This document shows, piece by piece, positions 26,271 to 37,930 of a stretch of DNA of 64,000 bases (position 1 is the stretch's first letter; every line of letters starts with the position of its first letter). This DNA comes from Mytilisepta virgata. Taxonomy: Eukaryota > Mollusca > Bivalvia > Mytilida > Mytilidae. The translations under genes were made by a program, and so were the position numbers. The notes below the pieces were generated by a model. It was not told the DNA's origin, ran no database searches, and saw only the letters and a list, made by a program, of their open reading frames with translations. The stretch covers positions 6,634,001 through 6,698,000 of the forward strand of contig JAPWFG010000015.1 of assembly GCA_028015205.1 (NCBI GenBank). The letters are read 5' to 3'.

Positions 26271-26769
26271 ATTTCGGGAGTCGTTGTAGACCTCTATTGT
26301 TCTCGGTTTTTCTATTCTTCGTTGTTGTTCATTTTCTGGATTCCATTACCTCCCCTTTTCCCGCGCTTTTCTTTCTTGGGTTTTTTTTATGGTCCTTCAT
26401 TGGGTTGTATAGGGATACAGTCCCCCTTCGAGGTGTTAAGACTCGGATCTATCCCTCGGATATCTATTACCGAAAGGGTACGTATAACCTGAAGTCCATT
26501 TTCTGGATTGAATTATTTATCTTTTCCCGCGCTCTTCTTTCTATAACTTCTTTGAGTTTCCCGTGTCAGTAGATAGACCAAAAGTCCCTCTTTGAGTTTA
26601 TAGACTTGAATCTTTCACGGTGAGGTCAATGGACGAGGTCACTGTCACTGCTTAAACAAGGACCCAAACAAAGGCACGGTGGGCTAATCTTCCCCTTTTC
26701 TCGTTTTATTCCGGCTCTTTTCTGGGTCAATGGTAAGCATGTCTTTCTGGAGTCTTCGGCGTTGATCCT

Positions 26770-27070
26770 GTTGGTTCGTGGTCCTTGCCGTCGCTTTTCT
26801 TGCTATTCGCTGCCCTTCGCTGCTCTTCGCTGATCATTACTGCTCTTTGTTGCTCATGACTATACTCACGTGCTCATTTCGGTTTTTTTATGCTGCTGCT
26901 AGCGATCGCCGCTCTTTGCTGCTCAGATTGCTCTTTCCTACTGATAGCTGCTCTTCGCTGCTCATCACTGCTCTTTGTTGCTCAGGACTATACTCAAGTA
27001 CTCATTTCGTTTTGTTTTTGCTGATGGTTGCTCTTCGTTGCTGCTGCTGCGCTGCTAGTGGTGGTCAATT
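26770..27070. repeat. Tandem duplication of a GCTGCTC-rich block
   Basis: A block of about 117 bp (CTTCGCTG, TGCTCTTTGTTGCTCA, GACTATACTCA, CTCATTTCG) occurs near 26828 and 26945 and again, partly, at 28378-28475. The plus-strand open frames across it come from this low-complexity repeat and are not called as genes. Confidence 0.6.
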
Positions 27071-27396
27071 TTCGTTTGTCACAGATTGGATTTGTGCGAG
27101 AGCACCCTTACATCCGGATCAAACTGAATTTGTCCAGGCTTGTGACTGGCTATCATAAGATAGGCTGCATCAACCCTCACATATTTTTATTTTTTTTTAA
27201 TTTTTTTTTATTTTTTAAATTTTTTCTGTTTTTATTACATCCTTAGATTACACAGAGTCATTGTTGTCTTCAGTTGTTGGTGGGTCGTAGGTGGGTTAAG
27301 CAGATATTTTCTCTTTTTTCTGACGACGTATTCCCATGATTATTTTAAGTTGTAGTATCTTCTTCTTTCAATCGTTCAGTCGATGTACGGGGCCTT

Positions 27397-27726
27397 TATT
27401 TATGTCTTGCTGCCAAAACACCAGTAGACGTTTATGTTTAGTATTTCTTCCCTACAGAGTTCAAATATGTCTCTATATGCTGCCAAGCGTGCATTAGCAC
27501 CATCTATTCCGCCCTCAAATAGTTCGTTTACTTTCTGTATATACTCTTGGTGGTGTACTTGAAATGTTCTGTTCATAATTACGTCCCATGGGGACTGTTC
27601 GCATTCCTCATCGGAGTCTTCGTTGGATCCATGGTCACTGTTTTGTTCCGATTCCTCATTATCGGCTTCTGTGGCGGTGGCTGAGGCTGAATCAGACAGA
27701 CTGTACTCTGTTATATTCTCTTCCAT
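27397..27726 (-). CDS. Acidic transposon-type ORF, 108 codons
   Basis: The ATG is in good context (GGTATGGAAG). The first 45 residues are Ser/Glu/Asp-rich. A conserved-looking part follows: SPWDVIMNRTFQVHHQEY, then an amphipathic stretch with AAYRDIFELCREEIL. The pattern of an acidic leader, then a W-centred motif, then a helix with A-Y-R reminds me of repetitive proteins in cnidarian, echinoderm and bivalve genomes that accompany unclassified transposons. The stop is at the expected place, but a spliced continuation cannot be excluded. It lies inside the long-inverted-arm element in the same orientation as the next exon upstream. Function unknown. Confidence 0.4.
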
Positions 27727-27912
27727 ACCGTGTGTATTCTTTTTGTTAGGTTAAATTTCGCTGAGACTGGTATCGACATATGTCACAGGTATACATCTTT
27801 ACTTCTAGAGATGCGATGTTCGAATGAGCTGTATCCGCTGTGCTGGTGATTTTATTTGCTACGGGTTTCTCGATGATTTGGTTAAGCTTATGGCAAAATA
27901 TTTTTTTCGAGA

Positions 27913-28195
27913 TCATTCTTTTGCAGAGTTCACTTTTCTGATAAAGTCTCTGTTGAGTTTTCTCCAGTAGTTGTCAATCCTTATACATCCTTTGCAGATT
28001 TTCAAATTTTTGTAGAAGTCCGGAGAGTTCTTTTCCATCTGGTATTTTGTACATTTCTTCTGAAGTCCCGTATTGTTAGGTCCTCCAGTAGTAATTTTGA
28101 GGCGTTTGGTTCTCTTGGCCTTGGTTGGAAGTATTTTCCTTTTCCTTTCTGGTTTTGCTTCGCCTTTAGAAAGATCCGCAAGTATCGAATATCTA
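27913..28195 (-). CDS. Internal exon with a partial zinc-knuckle-like motif
   Basis: There is no ATG; an acceptor (GGTTTCTAG|T) near 28196 leads into RYSILADLSKGEAKPERKRK, followed by a basic stretch and then QKKCTKYQMEKNSPDFYKNL and ICKGCI. The C-x2-(C)...F-Y-x(n)-C-x2-C layout is that of a small zinc ribbon seen before HNH or recombinase-like modules, but the second ligand is Tyr here (CTKY), so the site looks degenerate. The frame ends at 27913. It may belong with the 27397-27726 ORF as parts of one element protein. Identity uncertain. Confidence 0.35.
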
Positions 28196-28654
28196 CTAGA
28201 AACCAATAAATAAACGAAAGGTGATTACATGGATACGTGTGTGTGTTGATTGCAGTCTTCAAACAACAGACGAAATTAAACAAAAACTTGGATTATATTT
28301 TCGTTAAAAACTTTGCATTGGCTGATAGGATTGTGGCGTCATCGTGACGAGGATTGTTTGTTCATTCGAACCCTACAGTTCGCTGCTCATCACTCTCTTT
28401 GTTACTCATGACTATACTCACGTGCTTATTTCGTTGTTTTTTTTGCTGCTGGTAGTGGTGGTCGCTCTTCGGAAATTGAGCACTTCCGGTTTCGTCCATG
28501 TATCGCAGTAGACACATCGGGGTCCATGCACGTGACTGGCGAAATTTCCATAAACACACAAATTTAATATGTAAAAATGTCGGGGAAAACCCATCACGTC
28601 CGCATACACGCAAACCCCTTGCTGTTTCCGTAACGTGTCTTCCGCTTCCGTGTA

Positions 28655-28715
28655 CGTCATTTCCGGTGACGTCAATTCCAGTGACGTCAATTCCAGTGAC
28701 GTCATTTCCGGCTCC
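28655..28715. promoter_or_regulatory. Three tandem CRE palindromes in the right arm
   Basis: GTGACGTCA recurs three times at an 18-bp spacing (ATTCCAGTGACGTCA units), flanked by TTTCCGG on both sides. The left arm has single equivalents, so the repeat expanded in this arm only. Confidence 0.5.
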
Positions 28716-28775
28716 ACAACACACCACCATGTCAATTTCGACTTTGTCGGTGCCCATATACTACTGCCGATGTTC

Positions 28776-29485
28776 GAGAAAGACAATTATTACAATAGAT
28801 GGCAAGTTTTTGTCTGACGACCAGTAAACATAGCAGACTTTAAAATTGGACTTTTGCTGCTAAAGCATCTCACGAAAGATTACAAATTACCGTGTATTCT
28901 ATTGGACAGGTATTGTTTACTTACCTTTATCTTTAATTGGTTTTTCATATTAATTCAGTAAACAAAGGAATTTCATAAAAAGATGTTTTAAAAATCCATC
29001 ATTGTATTTCTGCAGGAAGTGTGGCCATTTAATGATTTATCCAACAACTGGCACAAATAACAAATTACTATATAAATAGAGAGTGTCTTAAAATACGCTT
29101 CAAAGGTGTCATGTTCATTCCTTTAAAACATATATAACAGACAATTTATTAGATATAACCACCTTTCTTTAGATGTATAACAATTCGATTTCTCAAAGTT
29201 TACAGTAAAAAGCATCCCCTTGAACTTTAATTTACACTGAGCCGTAAAAGAAATGTATTGTTTTTCGAAAATTTAAAAACTATCCAATACATACATAGAG
29301 TTTTGATAGACCTCCTTTAAATTTTGTTACAATTTTTATGAACGTTGAGTCCCTCCCTCAAAAGGTTATTTAAAAACGCGAAATATTTGTGGCTCTTTAC
29401 CTGTTTGATACAGTACTGATACATGTATCTGTTTAATATTTTATTAATATTAGTTTATTCAAAATTTCTTCCATACATGTCAAAT
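28776..29485. other. AT-rich non-coding stretch
   Basis: Nothing recognised. Confidence 0.4.
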
Positions 29486-29487
29486 GA

Positions 29488-29633
29488 TTCATACGGTATG
29501 AAAAACCCACGCGTTGGTTTTCAATTCCATACCGTAAGTTTTGCACTTTTGTCAACCAATCAAAATCTTATGAAAATCAAAAACTTACGGTGTGGAATTG
29601 AAAACCAACGCGTTGGTTTTTCATACCGTATGA
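29488..29633. repeat. Near-perfect hairpin with CGCGTTGG arms
   Basis: Two arms of about 54 bases (29488-29546 and 29580-29633) are inverted copies containing CATACSGTATGAAAAACC, CACGCGTTGGTTTTCAATTC and CATACCGTAAGTTTT. The loop is about 35 bases. Its ends carry the small palindrome CATACGGTATG. This has MITE or foldback character. Confidence 0.7.
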
Positions 29634-29642
29634 ATTACGAAT

Positions 29643-29756
29643 CAACGCGTTGAAAGTAATAACCAACGCGTTGAAAGTGAAAACCAACGCGTTGAAAGTA
29701 AAACCAACGCGTTGAAAGTAAAAACCAACGCGTTGATAATAAAAACCAACGCGTTG
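29643..29756. repeat. Six tandem CAACGCGTTG palindromes
   Basis: The 10-bp palindrome (with an ACGCGT core) starts at 29643, 29664, 29685, 29705, 29726 and 29747, separated by GAAAGTAAAAAC-like spacers, a period of 20-21 bp. The same palindrome sits in both arms of the preceding hairpin, so the array probably grew from the hairpin arm. Confidence 0.85.
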
Positions 29757-30129
29757 AAAATTTCATACTGTATGTTCATACCGCCAATGACACGAACGGC
29801 CACTCATAAAAACATGTGTATACATATGTATCGTAATTTACATCCAACTTTCAAAATATATTACTAGGTATTTATAATTTATGTCAGGATCGAGATGTAC
29901 GAATCAATAACAATTTAATGACTTGTTTTTTTCAATCCCTTTATCTGACTCTTTTTGTTTCACGTATTTTGTATAATACCGTCTACCTTTTATGTTATTC
30001 TTTATTCCGGGGTTCAGTCTGTTGCTAGGGTAGATTGATTGGTACGAGATTGTTGACCTTAACTTGTATCCATTATAATAATTGTATTAATAAAATATGT
30101 TTAAACGTAATTTAAAACTTAGACAATTT

Positions 30130-30860
30130 AAACAACCATACTTAATATATAAATAAGATTAATTCTGTAAACTTTACCTTGTCTAAATAAGCAACTGTGT
30201 ATTCAGAAAACCCGAAAAAGAAAGTAGAAATATGTAAATTTTTCTGATATTGATCGGGAATGATATCTATGGAACGCCACAGCTGCCTTATGGTATATTT
30301 ATATACTATAAAGACGTTTTGATATAACATGGAGTTACCTTCTGTCATTTTACTTTGTCATGAAGATATTATTTTATACTATGAAGACTATGAAGACATC
30401 TTGATATACCATGGAGGTACCTTTTCATACTGATTTGTCATCTTACTATACTATTATATGATATTGCTATATCATAAAGATACATTTTATACTATAAAGA
30501 CATCTTAATATAACATTGAGTTACTGTTTCATACTATTTTGTCACCTCATTCTACTATGATGTCAGGTTATTATCTTATTACGATAAATCTGTATACTAT
30601 ACTATGAAACGCCACAGCTGCCTTATGATAACGATAATCATATCATTAAGGGTTGAGATATAACATGAAGCAAATTTTCTATACTATTACGACATTTGAC
30701 TATACTACTCTGTCAATTTGATATATCACTAAGATAAATTCATATACTATAAAGACGTTTTGATATAATATGGAGTTACCTTCTGTCATTTCACTTTGTC
30801 ATGAAGATATTCTTTTATACTATGAAGACATCTTGATATAACATGGAGCCAGGGGCGGAT
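30130..30860 (+). repeat. AT-rich dispersed repeat (ATAACATGGAG family), copy 1
   Basis: Repeated sub-blocks contain TACTATGAAGACATCTTGAT, ATAACATGGAG and CATTTTACTATACTATTAT, plus GGAACGCCACAGCTGCCTTA twice (near 30270 and 30605). The same set is at 33.9-34.7 kb and, inverted, at 36.9-38.1 kb. Confidence 0.7.
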
Positions 30861-31600
30861 CCAGAGGGACGACGAGTGGGGGGGCACAATTTTGAATAAT
30901 TATCTGCCCTTTTTGGGGGCTTAATGAAGATTTTACGACCTTTGTTGTTGAGGGTGGGGGGGGGGGGGGTGTACAGCATCAAATATTTTTGGTTAACGTC
31001 ACAGAAGCTTATGTATCTGCCGAAAAATTGAAAGCAATTATTATATTTTTACTGCTGTTGTCAGGTTGTAGAACTAGATATCATGATCTGGTTCTCCGTG
31101 GTCTATGTGCATGATTAGTGATTGTAAGAAAGAAGATAAATACACCTAAGGAGCAAACCAAAAAACGCAATCCATCATAGCTAGACCGACAAGCCCGGGA
31201 AGGAAAATGAACAACCACAAGCAAAACAATTAAACACTGAAAACTAGAAAACAATGAACAACACAAACTCCTATAAAAACCAGAAGTGAACTCAGGTGCT
31301 CCGGAAGGGTAAGCAGGTTCCTGCTCCGTATACGACACCCGTCATGAAGTTCAACAAAGTCAATCCGCCATCCGGTGGTAGTCACAAATCGGTGGAGGTG
31401 CGTGAAATGTTACCACAGTGGGAACAGGTCCAACATCATCTTCGATATTCGTGATGAAGACCGTAACATTTCCTAAGTGATGACATCAACTTATCCCTGA
31501 TTGAAAAGCGTACCATGAGCGAATTGAAAAAGGGACCCATATTAAGTAATAAGACTTTCAATAATTAATAATCATGATAATATTGTTTCGTCAAAAATGT
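30850..31600. repeat. Dispersed repeat sequence, possible hAT-like terminus at its start
   Basis: It starts CAGGGGCGGATCCAGAGGG, a form often seen at hAT-type MITE ends. The stretch 31130-31560, with GGTGCTCCGGAAGGGTAAGC, resembles a repeat I recall as abundant in mussel DNA. No partner end was found. The minus-strand open frame at 31081-31338 has no coding character. Confidence 0.35.
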
Positions 31601-31896
31601 CATGCAAAATCATGATGGCAGTTTTAAAGTTTTAAATATAATGATTGAAGTGGCTGCATTTTCGGTAGCCAGTGCAGTTTGGATTCTCTGACGTTACATG
31701 TATCAAATTTCAAAATGGATCTCAAACTTTTGTTCTTTTACACGGCCACCGAGGTGCTAAAAAACAATCAACTGAGAGAAGAAATTTTTTGACAATTATT
31801 AATATCTTCAAGTTTTAAAAAACAATAAATGACAATTTATTAAATTAAAGGTTTTAAATTTATATTTCAGAAGTCTCACTGATATAAATATTATAA

Positions 31897-33741
31897 ACAA
31901 GAGGCTCAGTGGGCTGAGCCTGTATCGCTCACCTGGCAGTCACAAACTTTTGATTTGACAGACTAGATTGATTTCTGGAAACTTTGTAAATAATCTTCTA
32001 TAAATGCTTCATACCAAGTATAAGTTCATTGGCCAAACGGTTTCAGAGGAGAAGTTTTAAATTTTGACCGATCAGAACATATAAAGGTTTCTGGTGGCAA
32101 TTTTGTTTCACGGACTAGAAAGATTTATGCAAAGTTTGTAAAGGACCTTCCATAGATGCTCCATACCAAAAATCAGTTCATTTGGCTTTACGGTTTCAAA
32201 GGAGAACTTTTAAACTTCGACCAATCAGAACATGTAAATGCTCATGACGGCCATTTTGTTTCACGGACCAGGAAGATTTATGCAAACTTCCTAAAGGACA
32301 TCCATAGATGCTCCATACCAAAAATCAGTTCATTTGGCTTTAAGGTTTCAGAGGAGAAGAAGTTTAAAATTTTGACCAATCAGAACATGTAAATGCTCAT
32401 GGCAGCCATTTTGTTTCACGGACCACGCTGATTTATGCAAATTTTGTAAAGGACCTTCCATAGATGTTCTATATCAAAAATCAGTTCATTTGGCTTAACG
32501 GTTTGTAAGGAGAAGAAGTTTTACATTTCAACCAGTCAGAACATGTAAATGCTCATGGTGGCCATTTTGTTTCACGACCATGATGAGTTATGCAAACTTT
32601 GTAAAGGACCTTCCATAGATCATCCATACAAAAAATCTCATCATCACCATTCACTAAAGATACCATGTTTACTTTAAAAACCAAATATTGTTGAAATCTG
32701 AGCAAGTGTAAAAAATGGCGGGAAAATGGCAGCCATTTTAAAAATGGCCGTCCAAAACAAACTTTCATCATCACCATTCAACTCGGGATACCATGTTTAC
32801 CTTGAAAGTAGCTTTCATCTTCATTTTCTTTCTATAATTTAGGATAAAATAGCAAAAAATAGCATTTTGACCCCTATGTTCTATTTTTAGTAAGCGCGGA
32901 CATGTTTTTCGACCAGTCAAAAATCCAAGCATTAACTTTTTGCACGATACCCTAAGGAACAATCTTACCAAGTTTCATTTGATTTTGAATAGTAGTTTCA
33001 GAGAAGATTTTTGAAATAATAACATAAAAAAAAGCCAAAAATGTCAAAAAAGGGCAATAACTCTAACATCAGTTGACAGATTTTCACGAAAATCAGCACA
33101 CAGGTAGCTCTCATCATGCTGAACACTTTCAACCTGCCAGAATTTGCCGTAACCTAATGATTTTTGAGATATTTGCGAAAAACTGTTGTTTGACCCCTAT
33201 GTTCTATTTTTAGTAACAGCGGCCATGTTTTTCGACGAATCAAAAATCCCCAAATCAGTTCTATGCAGGGTACCCCAAGGAACAATCTTACCAAGTTTCA
33301 TTTGATTTTGAATAGTAGTTTCAGAGAAGAAGATAATTTTTGAAATAATAACATAAAAAAAAGCCAAAAATGTCAAAAAAGGGCAATAATTCTAACATCA
33401 GTTGACAGATTTTCACGAAAATCAGCACACGGGTAGCTCTCATCATGCTGAACACTTTTAACCTGCCAGAATTTGCCGTAACCTAATGATTTTTTAGATA
33501 TTTGCAAAAAACTGTTGTTTGACCCCTATGTTCTATTTTTAGTAACAACGGCCATGTTTTTCGACGAATCAAAAATCCCCAAATCAGTTCTATGCAGGGT
33601 ACCCCAAGGAACATTCATACCAAGTTTGGTTCTAATTAGTCAAGTAGTTTCAGAGGAGAAGAGTTTTGTATAATTGTTAACGACGACGACGACGGACGCC
33701 AAGTGATGGCAATAACTCACATGGCCTTTGTTGATCTACCT
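31897..33741 (+). repeat. CTCACCTGG dispersed repeat, long copy
   Basis: It starts GAGGCTCAGTGGGCTGAGCC, then TGTATCGCTCACCTGG. It ends with a GACGACGACGG run, ACGCCAAGTGATGG and ACTCACATGGCC. The first half holds about five tandem modules of about 130 bp (CAAACTTTGTAAAGGACC, TTCCATAGATG, GCCATTTTGTTTCACGGACC). The second half holds about three modules of about 330 bp that begin TTTGACCCCTATGTTCTATT. Confidence 0.8.
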
Positions 33742-33929
33742 CTCATATGTCGGAACAGTTTAAACAAATCATGGTAGTAAAGATTTATCAGATATTGTAA
33801 ATGCCCATTTGTACTAACAACACACTTAAATTTAAAAAGTCCAGATATTTTTACTTACCAATGAATTTCAAATATATTAATTTAAAAAAAAACAGATAGA
33901 CATCTTTTAATAATCTTTTGTTTGTATTT

Positions 33930-34690
33930 AAAACAATACACGTCAACAAACAATGAATCAATAAGTAAGCCATTGTTTACTGTTTCATACTATTTTGTCA
34001 ACTCATTCTACTATGATGTCAGATTATTATCTTATTACAATAAATCTGTATATTATACTATGGAACGCCACAGCTGCCTTATGATAACGATAATCATATC
34101 ATTAAGTGTTGAGATATAACATGAAGCAAATTTTCTATACTATTACGACATTTGACTATACTACTCTGTCAATTTGCTATATCACTAAGATATATTTATA
34201 TACTATAAAGACGTTTTGATATAATATGGAGTTACCTTTACATACTATTCTCTCATTTTACTTTGTCATGAAGATATTCTTTTATACTATGAAGACATCT
34301 TGATATAACATGGAGCTACCTTTTCATACTGATTTGTCATTTTACTATACTATTATGGGATATTGCTATATCATAAAGATACATTTTATACTATAAAGAC
34401 ATCTCAATATAACATTGAGCAACTTTTTTATACTATTTTATCACCTCACTGTACTATTATGTCATGTTACTATCTTATTACGATAAATTTATATACTATA
34501 CAATCATCTCGATATAACATGGAGCAACTTTTTCATACTATTCTGTCATATTACTATCTTATGAAGACATATTTCAATATCAAGCTACCAATGTGTTATA
34601 CCACGAGGTGTCATTTATATACCAGTAGACTATTTGATTACACTATAAGACCATTTCATCGTACTATCATATTTAGACAATATTATGATG
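33930..34690 (+). repeat. ATAACATGGAG family repeat, copy 2
   Basis: Same blocks as copy 1 at 30.1-30.9 kb, including GGAACGCCACAGCTGCCTTA near 34061. Confidence 0.7.
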
Positions 34691-34818
34691 TTCTAATGTT
34701 TAAGAAACAAAAACAACACTAAATGTTTTTGGCAACGGGAGTTTGGGTTAGGAATGTTTTCTCAAGATAGGCAAATGCTATCCTTTTTTTTTCTTTGTAA
34801 CAACATTTATTCCTTTTT

Positions 34819-35926
34819 TAGCTCACTAGCTTGCATTGGCTCAAAGGGCCAAGTGAGCTTTTCTCATCACTTGGCGTCCGTCGTCCGTCGTCGTCGTCCG
34901 TTAACTTTTACAAAAATCTTCTCCTCTGAAATTACTGGACCAAATTTAACCAAACTTGGCCACAATCATTATTGGGTATCTAGTTTAAAAAAATTTGTCC
35001 GATGACCCCGCCTGCCAACCAAGCTGGCCGACATGGCTAAAAATAGAACATAGGGGTAAAATGCAAGTTTTGTCTATTATATTAAAAACCGTTATAAATG
35101 AAAAAATCTGACAAGGACAAAAATGTTCAGAATGTTGAGCTCTACCAATTGTTCATTGACATCATAACTGTCAGGCGACTTCTCATAAGAGTTATTGCCC
35201 TTAAATGACAAATTTACACATTTTTTTCCCATTTTTCTTATTATCTTGAAAACTATAATAGATAGAAAGAAACTTTAAGTTGTAAAAATGATCAGCAAGA
35301 CAAGATCTACGATTAAGTTTTTGCATGGTAGAAATCGTCAGTCGACTCCTTATTAGAGTTATTGCCGTTGATGACGATTTTTACCAATTTTTTGTGTGTT
35401 TGCCTTATATCTTTAAAATTATAATAGACAGGTAGAAACTTAAATAAGCAAAAATGATCAGCAAGACAAGACCTACATTTAAGATCATTGGAGGAAATTT
35501 TTCGACGACTCCTTATTGGAGTTATTGCCCTTTAATGACAAATTTTACCAATTTTTTGGCATTTTTACCTTTTATGATAAAAATTATAATAGATAAATAG
35601 AAACTTTAAATAACAAAAATGATCAGCAAGGCAAGATCCACAACAAGTAAAATTTTGCTGATATAGTTAGTTGACTGCCACTCTTCATGGAATGATTGCC
35701 CTTAAATGAGGATTTTCCTAACCCTCTTTTGTGTTTTGAGTAAAAACTAAAGAAGATAGAGAGAAACTAAACAGACAAAATGATCAGCAATACAAGATCA
35801 ACAAAAAAAAAAAGATTTTTGTCATGAATTCTATTCTTGTCGACAATGTTGGAGAGAGTCCATCCATTGTTGAATATGAACATAAACCTAGGTGAGTGAC
35901 ACAGGCTCTTTGGAGCCTCTAGTTTT
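34819..35926 (-). repeat. CTCACCTGG dispersed repeat, inverted copy
   Basis: It starts TAGCTCACTAGCTTGCATTG and the GTCCGTCGTCGTC run, and ends GGTGAGTGACACAGGCTCTT, then TGGAGCCTCTAGTTTTA. Read on the minus strand it matches the copies at 57.7 and 60.0 kb. The inside has about four modules with AATGATCAGCAAGRCAAGA and GAGTTATTGCCC. Confidence 0.8.
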
Positions 35927-35959
35927 ATACGCGTGTTAAAATTTGATGAGACATATTAT

Positions 35960-36420
35960 GGTATACAAATGTCCGTCCATCCGTCTGTCCGTCATAAACA
36001 TGTCACACCGTATCTTGAGAATGCCTTGCTTGATTAACTTCAAACATTACACAGTTGTTTGTTATGATAGTCTAACGGTCTGTATACTTTTTGGTGAAAT
36101 TTTTTGATTTTTCCTTCCAGAGTTATGGACTTTTTTCATACAAAAAGGGGGAGGCAATTTTTCACATGTCACACTGTATCTTGAGAATGTCTTGCTTCAT
36201 TAACTTCACACTTTACAAAGTTATTTGTTATGATAGTCTTTTGGTCTGTATACTTTTTGGTTAAATTTCGATTTTTTCTTCAAGAGTTATTGACTTTATT
36301 CACTTAAAAAGGGTCCGAATTGGGTATTGTAACTGTTACCGTTCAAGAGTTATGCCCCTATAGAACTTATGTAGAAGCGGGGGGCCTCTGTGTCCCTTGG
36401 ACTCTTTCTCCATTTTTTAT
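35960..36420. repeat. Dispersed repeat with GTCCGTCCATCCGTCTGTCC start, two internal modules
   Basis: Blocks CATGTCACACYGTATCTTGA, GAATGYCTTGCTTSATTAAC and TCTGTATACTTTTTGG occur twice, about 170 bp apart. Non-coding. Confidence 0.6.
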
Positions 36421-36849
36421 TTTTTATTTTAGAGAAATAAATAAATGTAAATTTCCTAGAGAAAACTTACATACGTACAAACAAAGAAATATGTTTTGCC
36501 TCCTCTACCCCCCATTTTGAAAGTGGGTGGGGGGAATTGTCCCCTTCCCCGGCTCATACCCCCCTCCAAAAAAAAAAAAATAAAATAAAATAAACAACAA
36601 AAATATGAATAACAGATTTAAACGTAAATACAACATATATAAATATTGTCCAAATCAATAAAATAAAGAGCAAAATATATGAATATAAAAAAGCTGTTTC
36701 TCTGTTTCATGGGAAATAACATTCAAAGAAAAATAATATATTTTGTCTCGTTTTAAATTTTTTAAATCCGTTCGCCATATTCACGTCGAATTTATTAAAT
36801 TCTACGTCAACAAAAAAACTTGCGCCTTTTTTATATTCCTTGGTCAGCA

Positions 36850-37548
36850 TTACTGTTATATCAATACGTCTTTATAATATAAATATATAGTAATCTGTCA
36901 GAATAGCACAGTGAGGTGATAAGATAGTATGAAAAGGTGGCTCCATATTATATCAAGATGTCTTTGTAGTATACGACTTTATTGTCGTAAGTAAGATAGT
37001 AATATGACAGAATAGTATGAAAAAGTTGCTTCATGTTATAACGAGATGATTGTATAGTATATAAATTTATTGTAATAAGATAGTAACATGACATAATAGT
37101 ATAGTGAGGTGATAAAATAGTATAAAAAAGTTGCTCAATGTTATATTTAGGTGTCTTTATAGTATAAAATGTATCTTTATGATATAGCAATATCACATAA
37201 TAGTATAGTAAAATGACAAATCAGTATGAAAAGGTAGCTCCATGTTATATCAAGATGTCTTCATAGTATAAAAGAATATCTTCATGACAAAGTGAAATGA
37301 CAGAATAGTATGAAAAGGTAACTCCATATAATATCAAAACGTCTTTATATCATATAAATATATCTTAGTGATATAGCGAATTGACAGAGTAGTATAGTCA
37401 AATGTCATCATAGTATAGAAAATTTGCTTCATGTTATATCTCAACCCTTAATGATATGATTATCGTTATCATAAGGCAGCTGTGGCGTTCCATATATAAT
37501 AGTATAGTAAAATGACAATCAGTATGAAAGGTACCTCCATGTTATATC
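36850..37548 (-). repeat. ATAACATGGAG family repeat, copy 3 (inverted)
   Basis: Reverse complement of the blocks at 30 and 34 kb, with TAAGGCAGCTGTGGCGTTCC near 37474. Interrupted at about 37549 by a foldback insertion and resumed at 37931. Confidence 0.7.
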
Positions 37549-37930
37549 AAGATTTCTCCTATTCCTGACGTGTTTAATCAGTGGGATAAAAATACATAAT
37601 ATCTTTAACCACTTCCCGGTGATTAAATTTCTACGTGGGAATTACCGCCCTTTTTTCTACAGTTATTAGAACGATAAACTAGAGAAGTCCCGAAATGACG
37701 TCTATGTAAACAAACTACATAGCAACGACATTTTTTTTTAGGTTTTTGTCGATAATCATAGAAGAAACAGATTCTCCTTCAATTTACTGGTGAGTTATGG
37801 AATTTCTCCACCCTCAATAGTTAAATTTTAGATTTTAACACGCTCGCTAAAGGCTCGCGTGTTGAAAATCGAAAATTTAACTGTCTCGGGTGGAGAAATT
37901 CCATAACCCACTCGTACCTGAAGGAGAATC
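37549..37930. mobile_element. Insertion with strong terminal hairpin (foldback MITE)
   Basis: It begins TTCTCC and ends GGAGAA, and interrupts copy 3 between TATCAAGAT and TATATGTCTTC. Its right part, 37770-37930, is a long hairpin: GATTCTCCTTC, TTATGGAATTTCTCCACCC and TAGTTAAATTTT pair with their complements around a GCTCGCTAAAGGCTCGCG centre. Confidence 0.6.

Larger units (their letters stand above)
25939..28771. mobile_element. DNA-transposon-like element with long inverted arms
   Basis: The arms 25939-26200 and 28478-28771 align as inverted repeats: GTAGTATAT, AAAGTCG, GTGGTG, GACGTCACCGGAA, CACGTTAC, GTGATGGGTTT, ATGTGTCTAC and ACCGGAAGTG occur in the same order from each end inward. 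The two minus-strand coding fragments (27397-27726 and 27913-28195) lie between them. No transposase motif is recognised, so the class is open. The arms carry repeated TGACGTCA and CCGGAAGT motifs, which could act as promoters. Confidence 0.5.

Noticed and set aside
26778..27158. 126-codon Leu/Cys/Ser-rich ORF
   Set aside because: Produced by the tandem GCTGCTC-rich block; no domain, and overlapped by another open frame.
28320..28376. Possible tRNA T-arm (TTCGAACCC)
   Set aside because: No acceptor stem or D-arm can be folded around it.
28498..28827. Plus-strand ORF with VTSIPVTSIPVTSFP repeat
   Set aside because: The repeat is the 18-bp CRE array read as protein; open frames on both strands here follow from it.
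31081..31338. 85-codon hydrophobic minus-strand ORF
   Set aside because: Lies in dispersed-repeat sequence and has no splice or start support.
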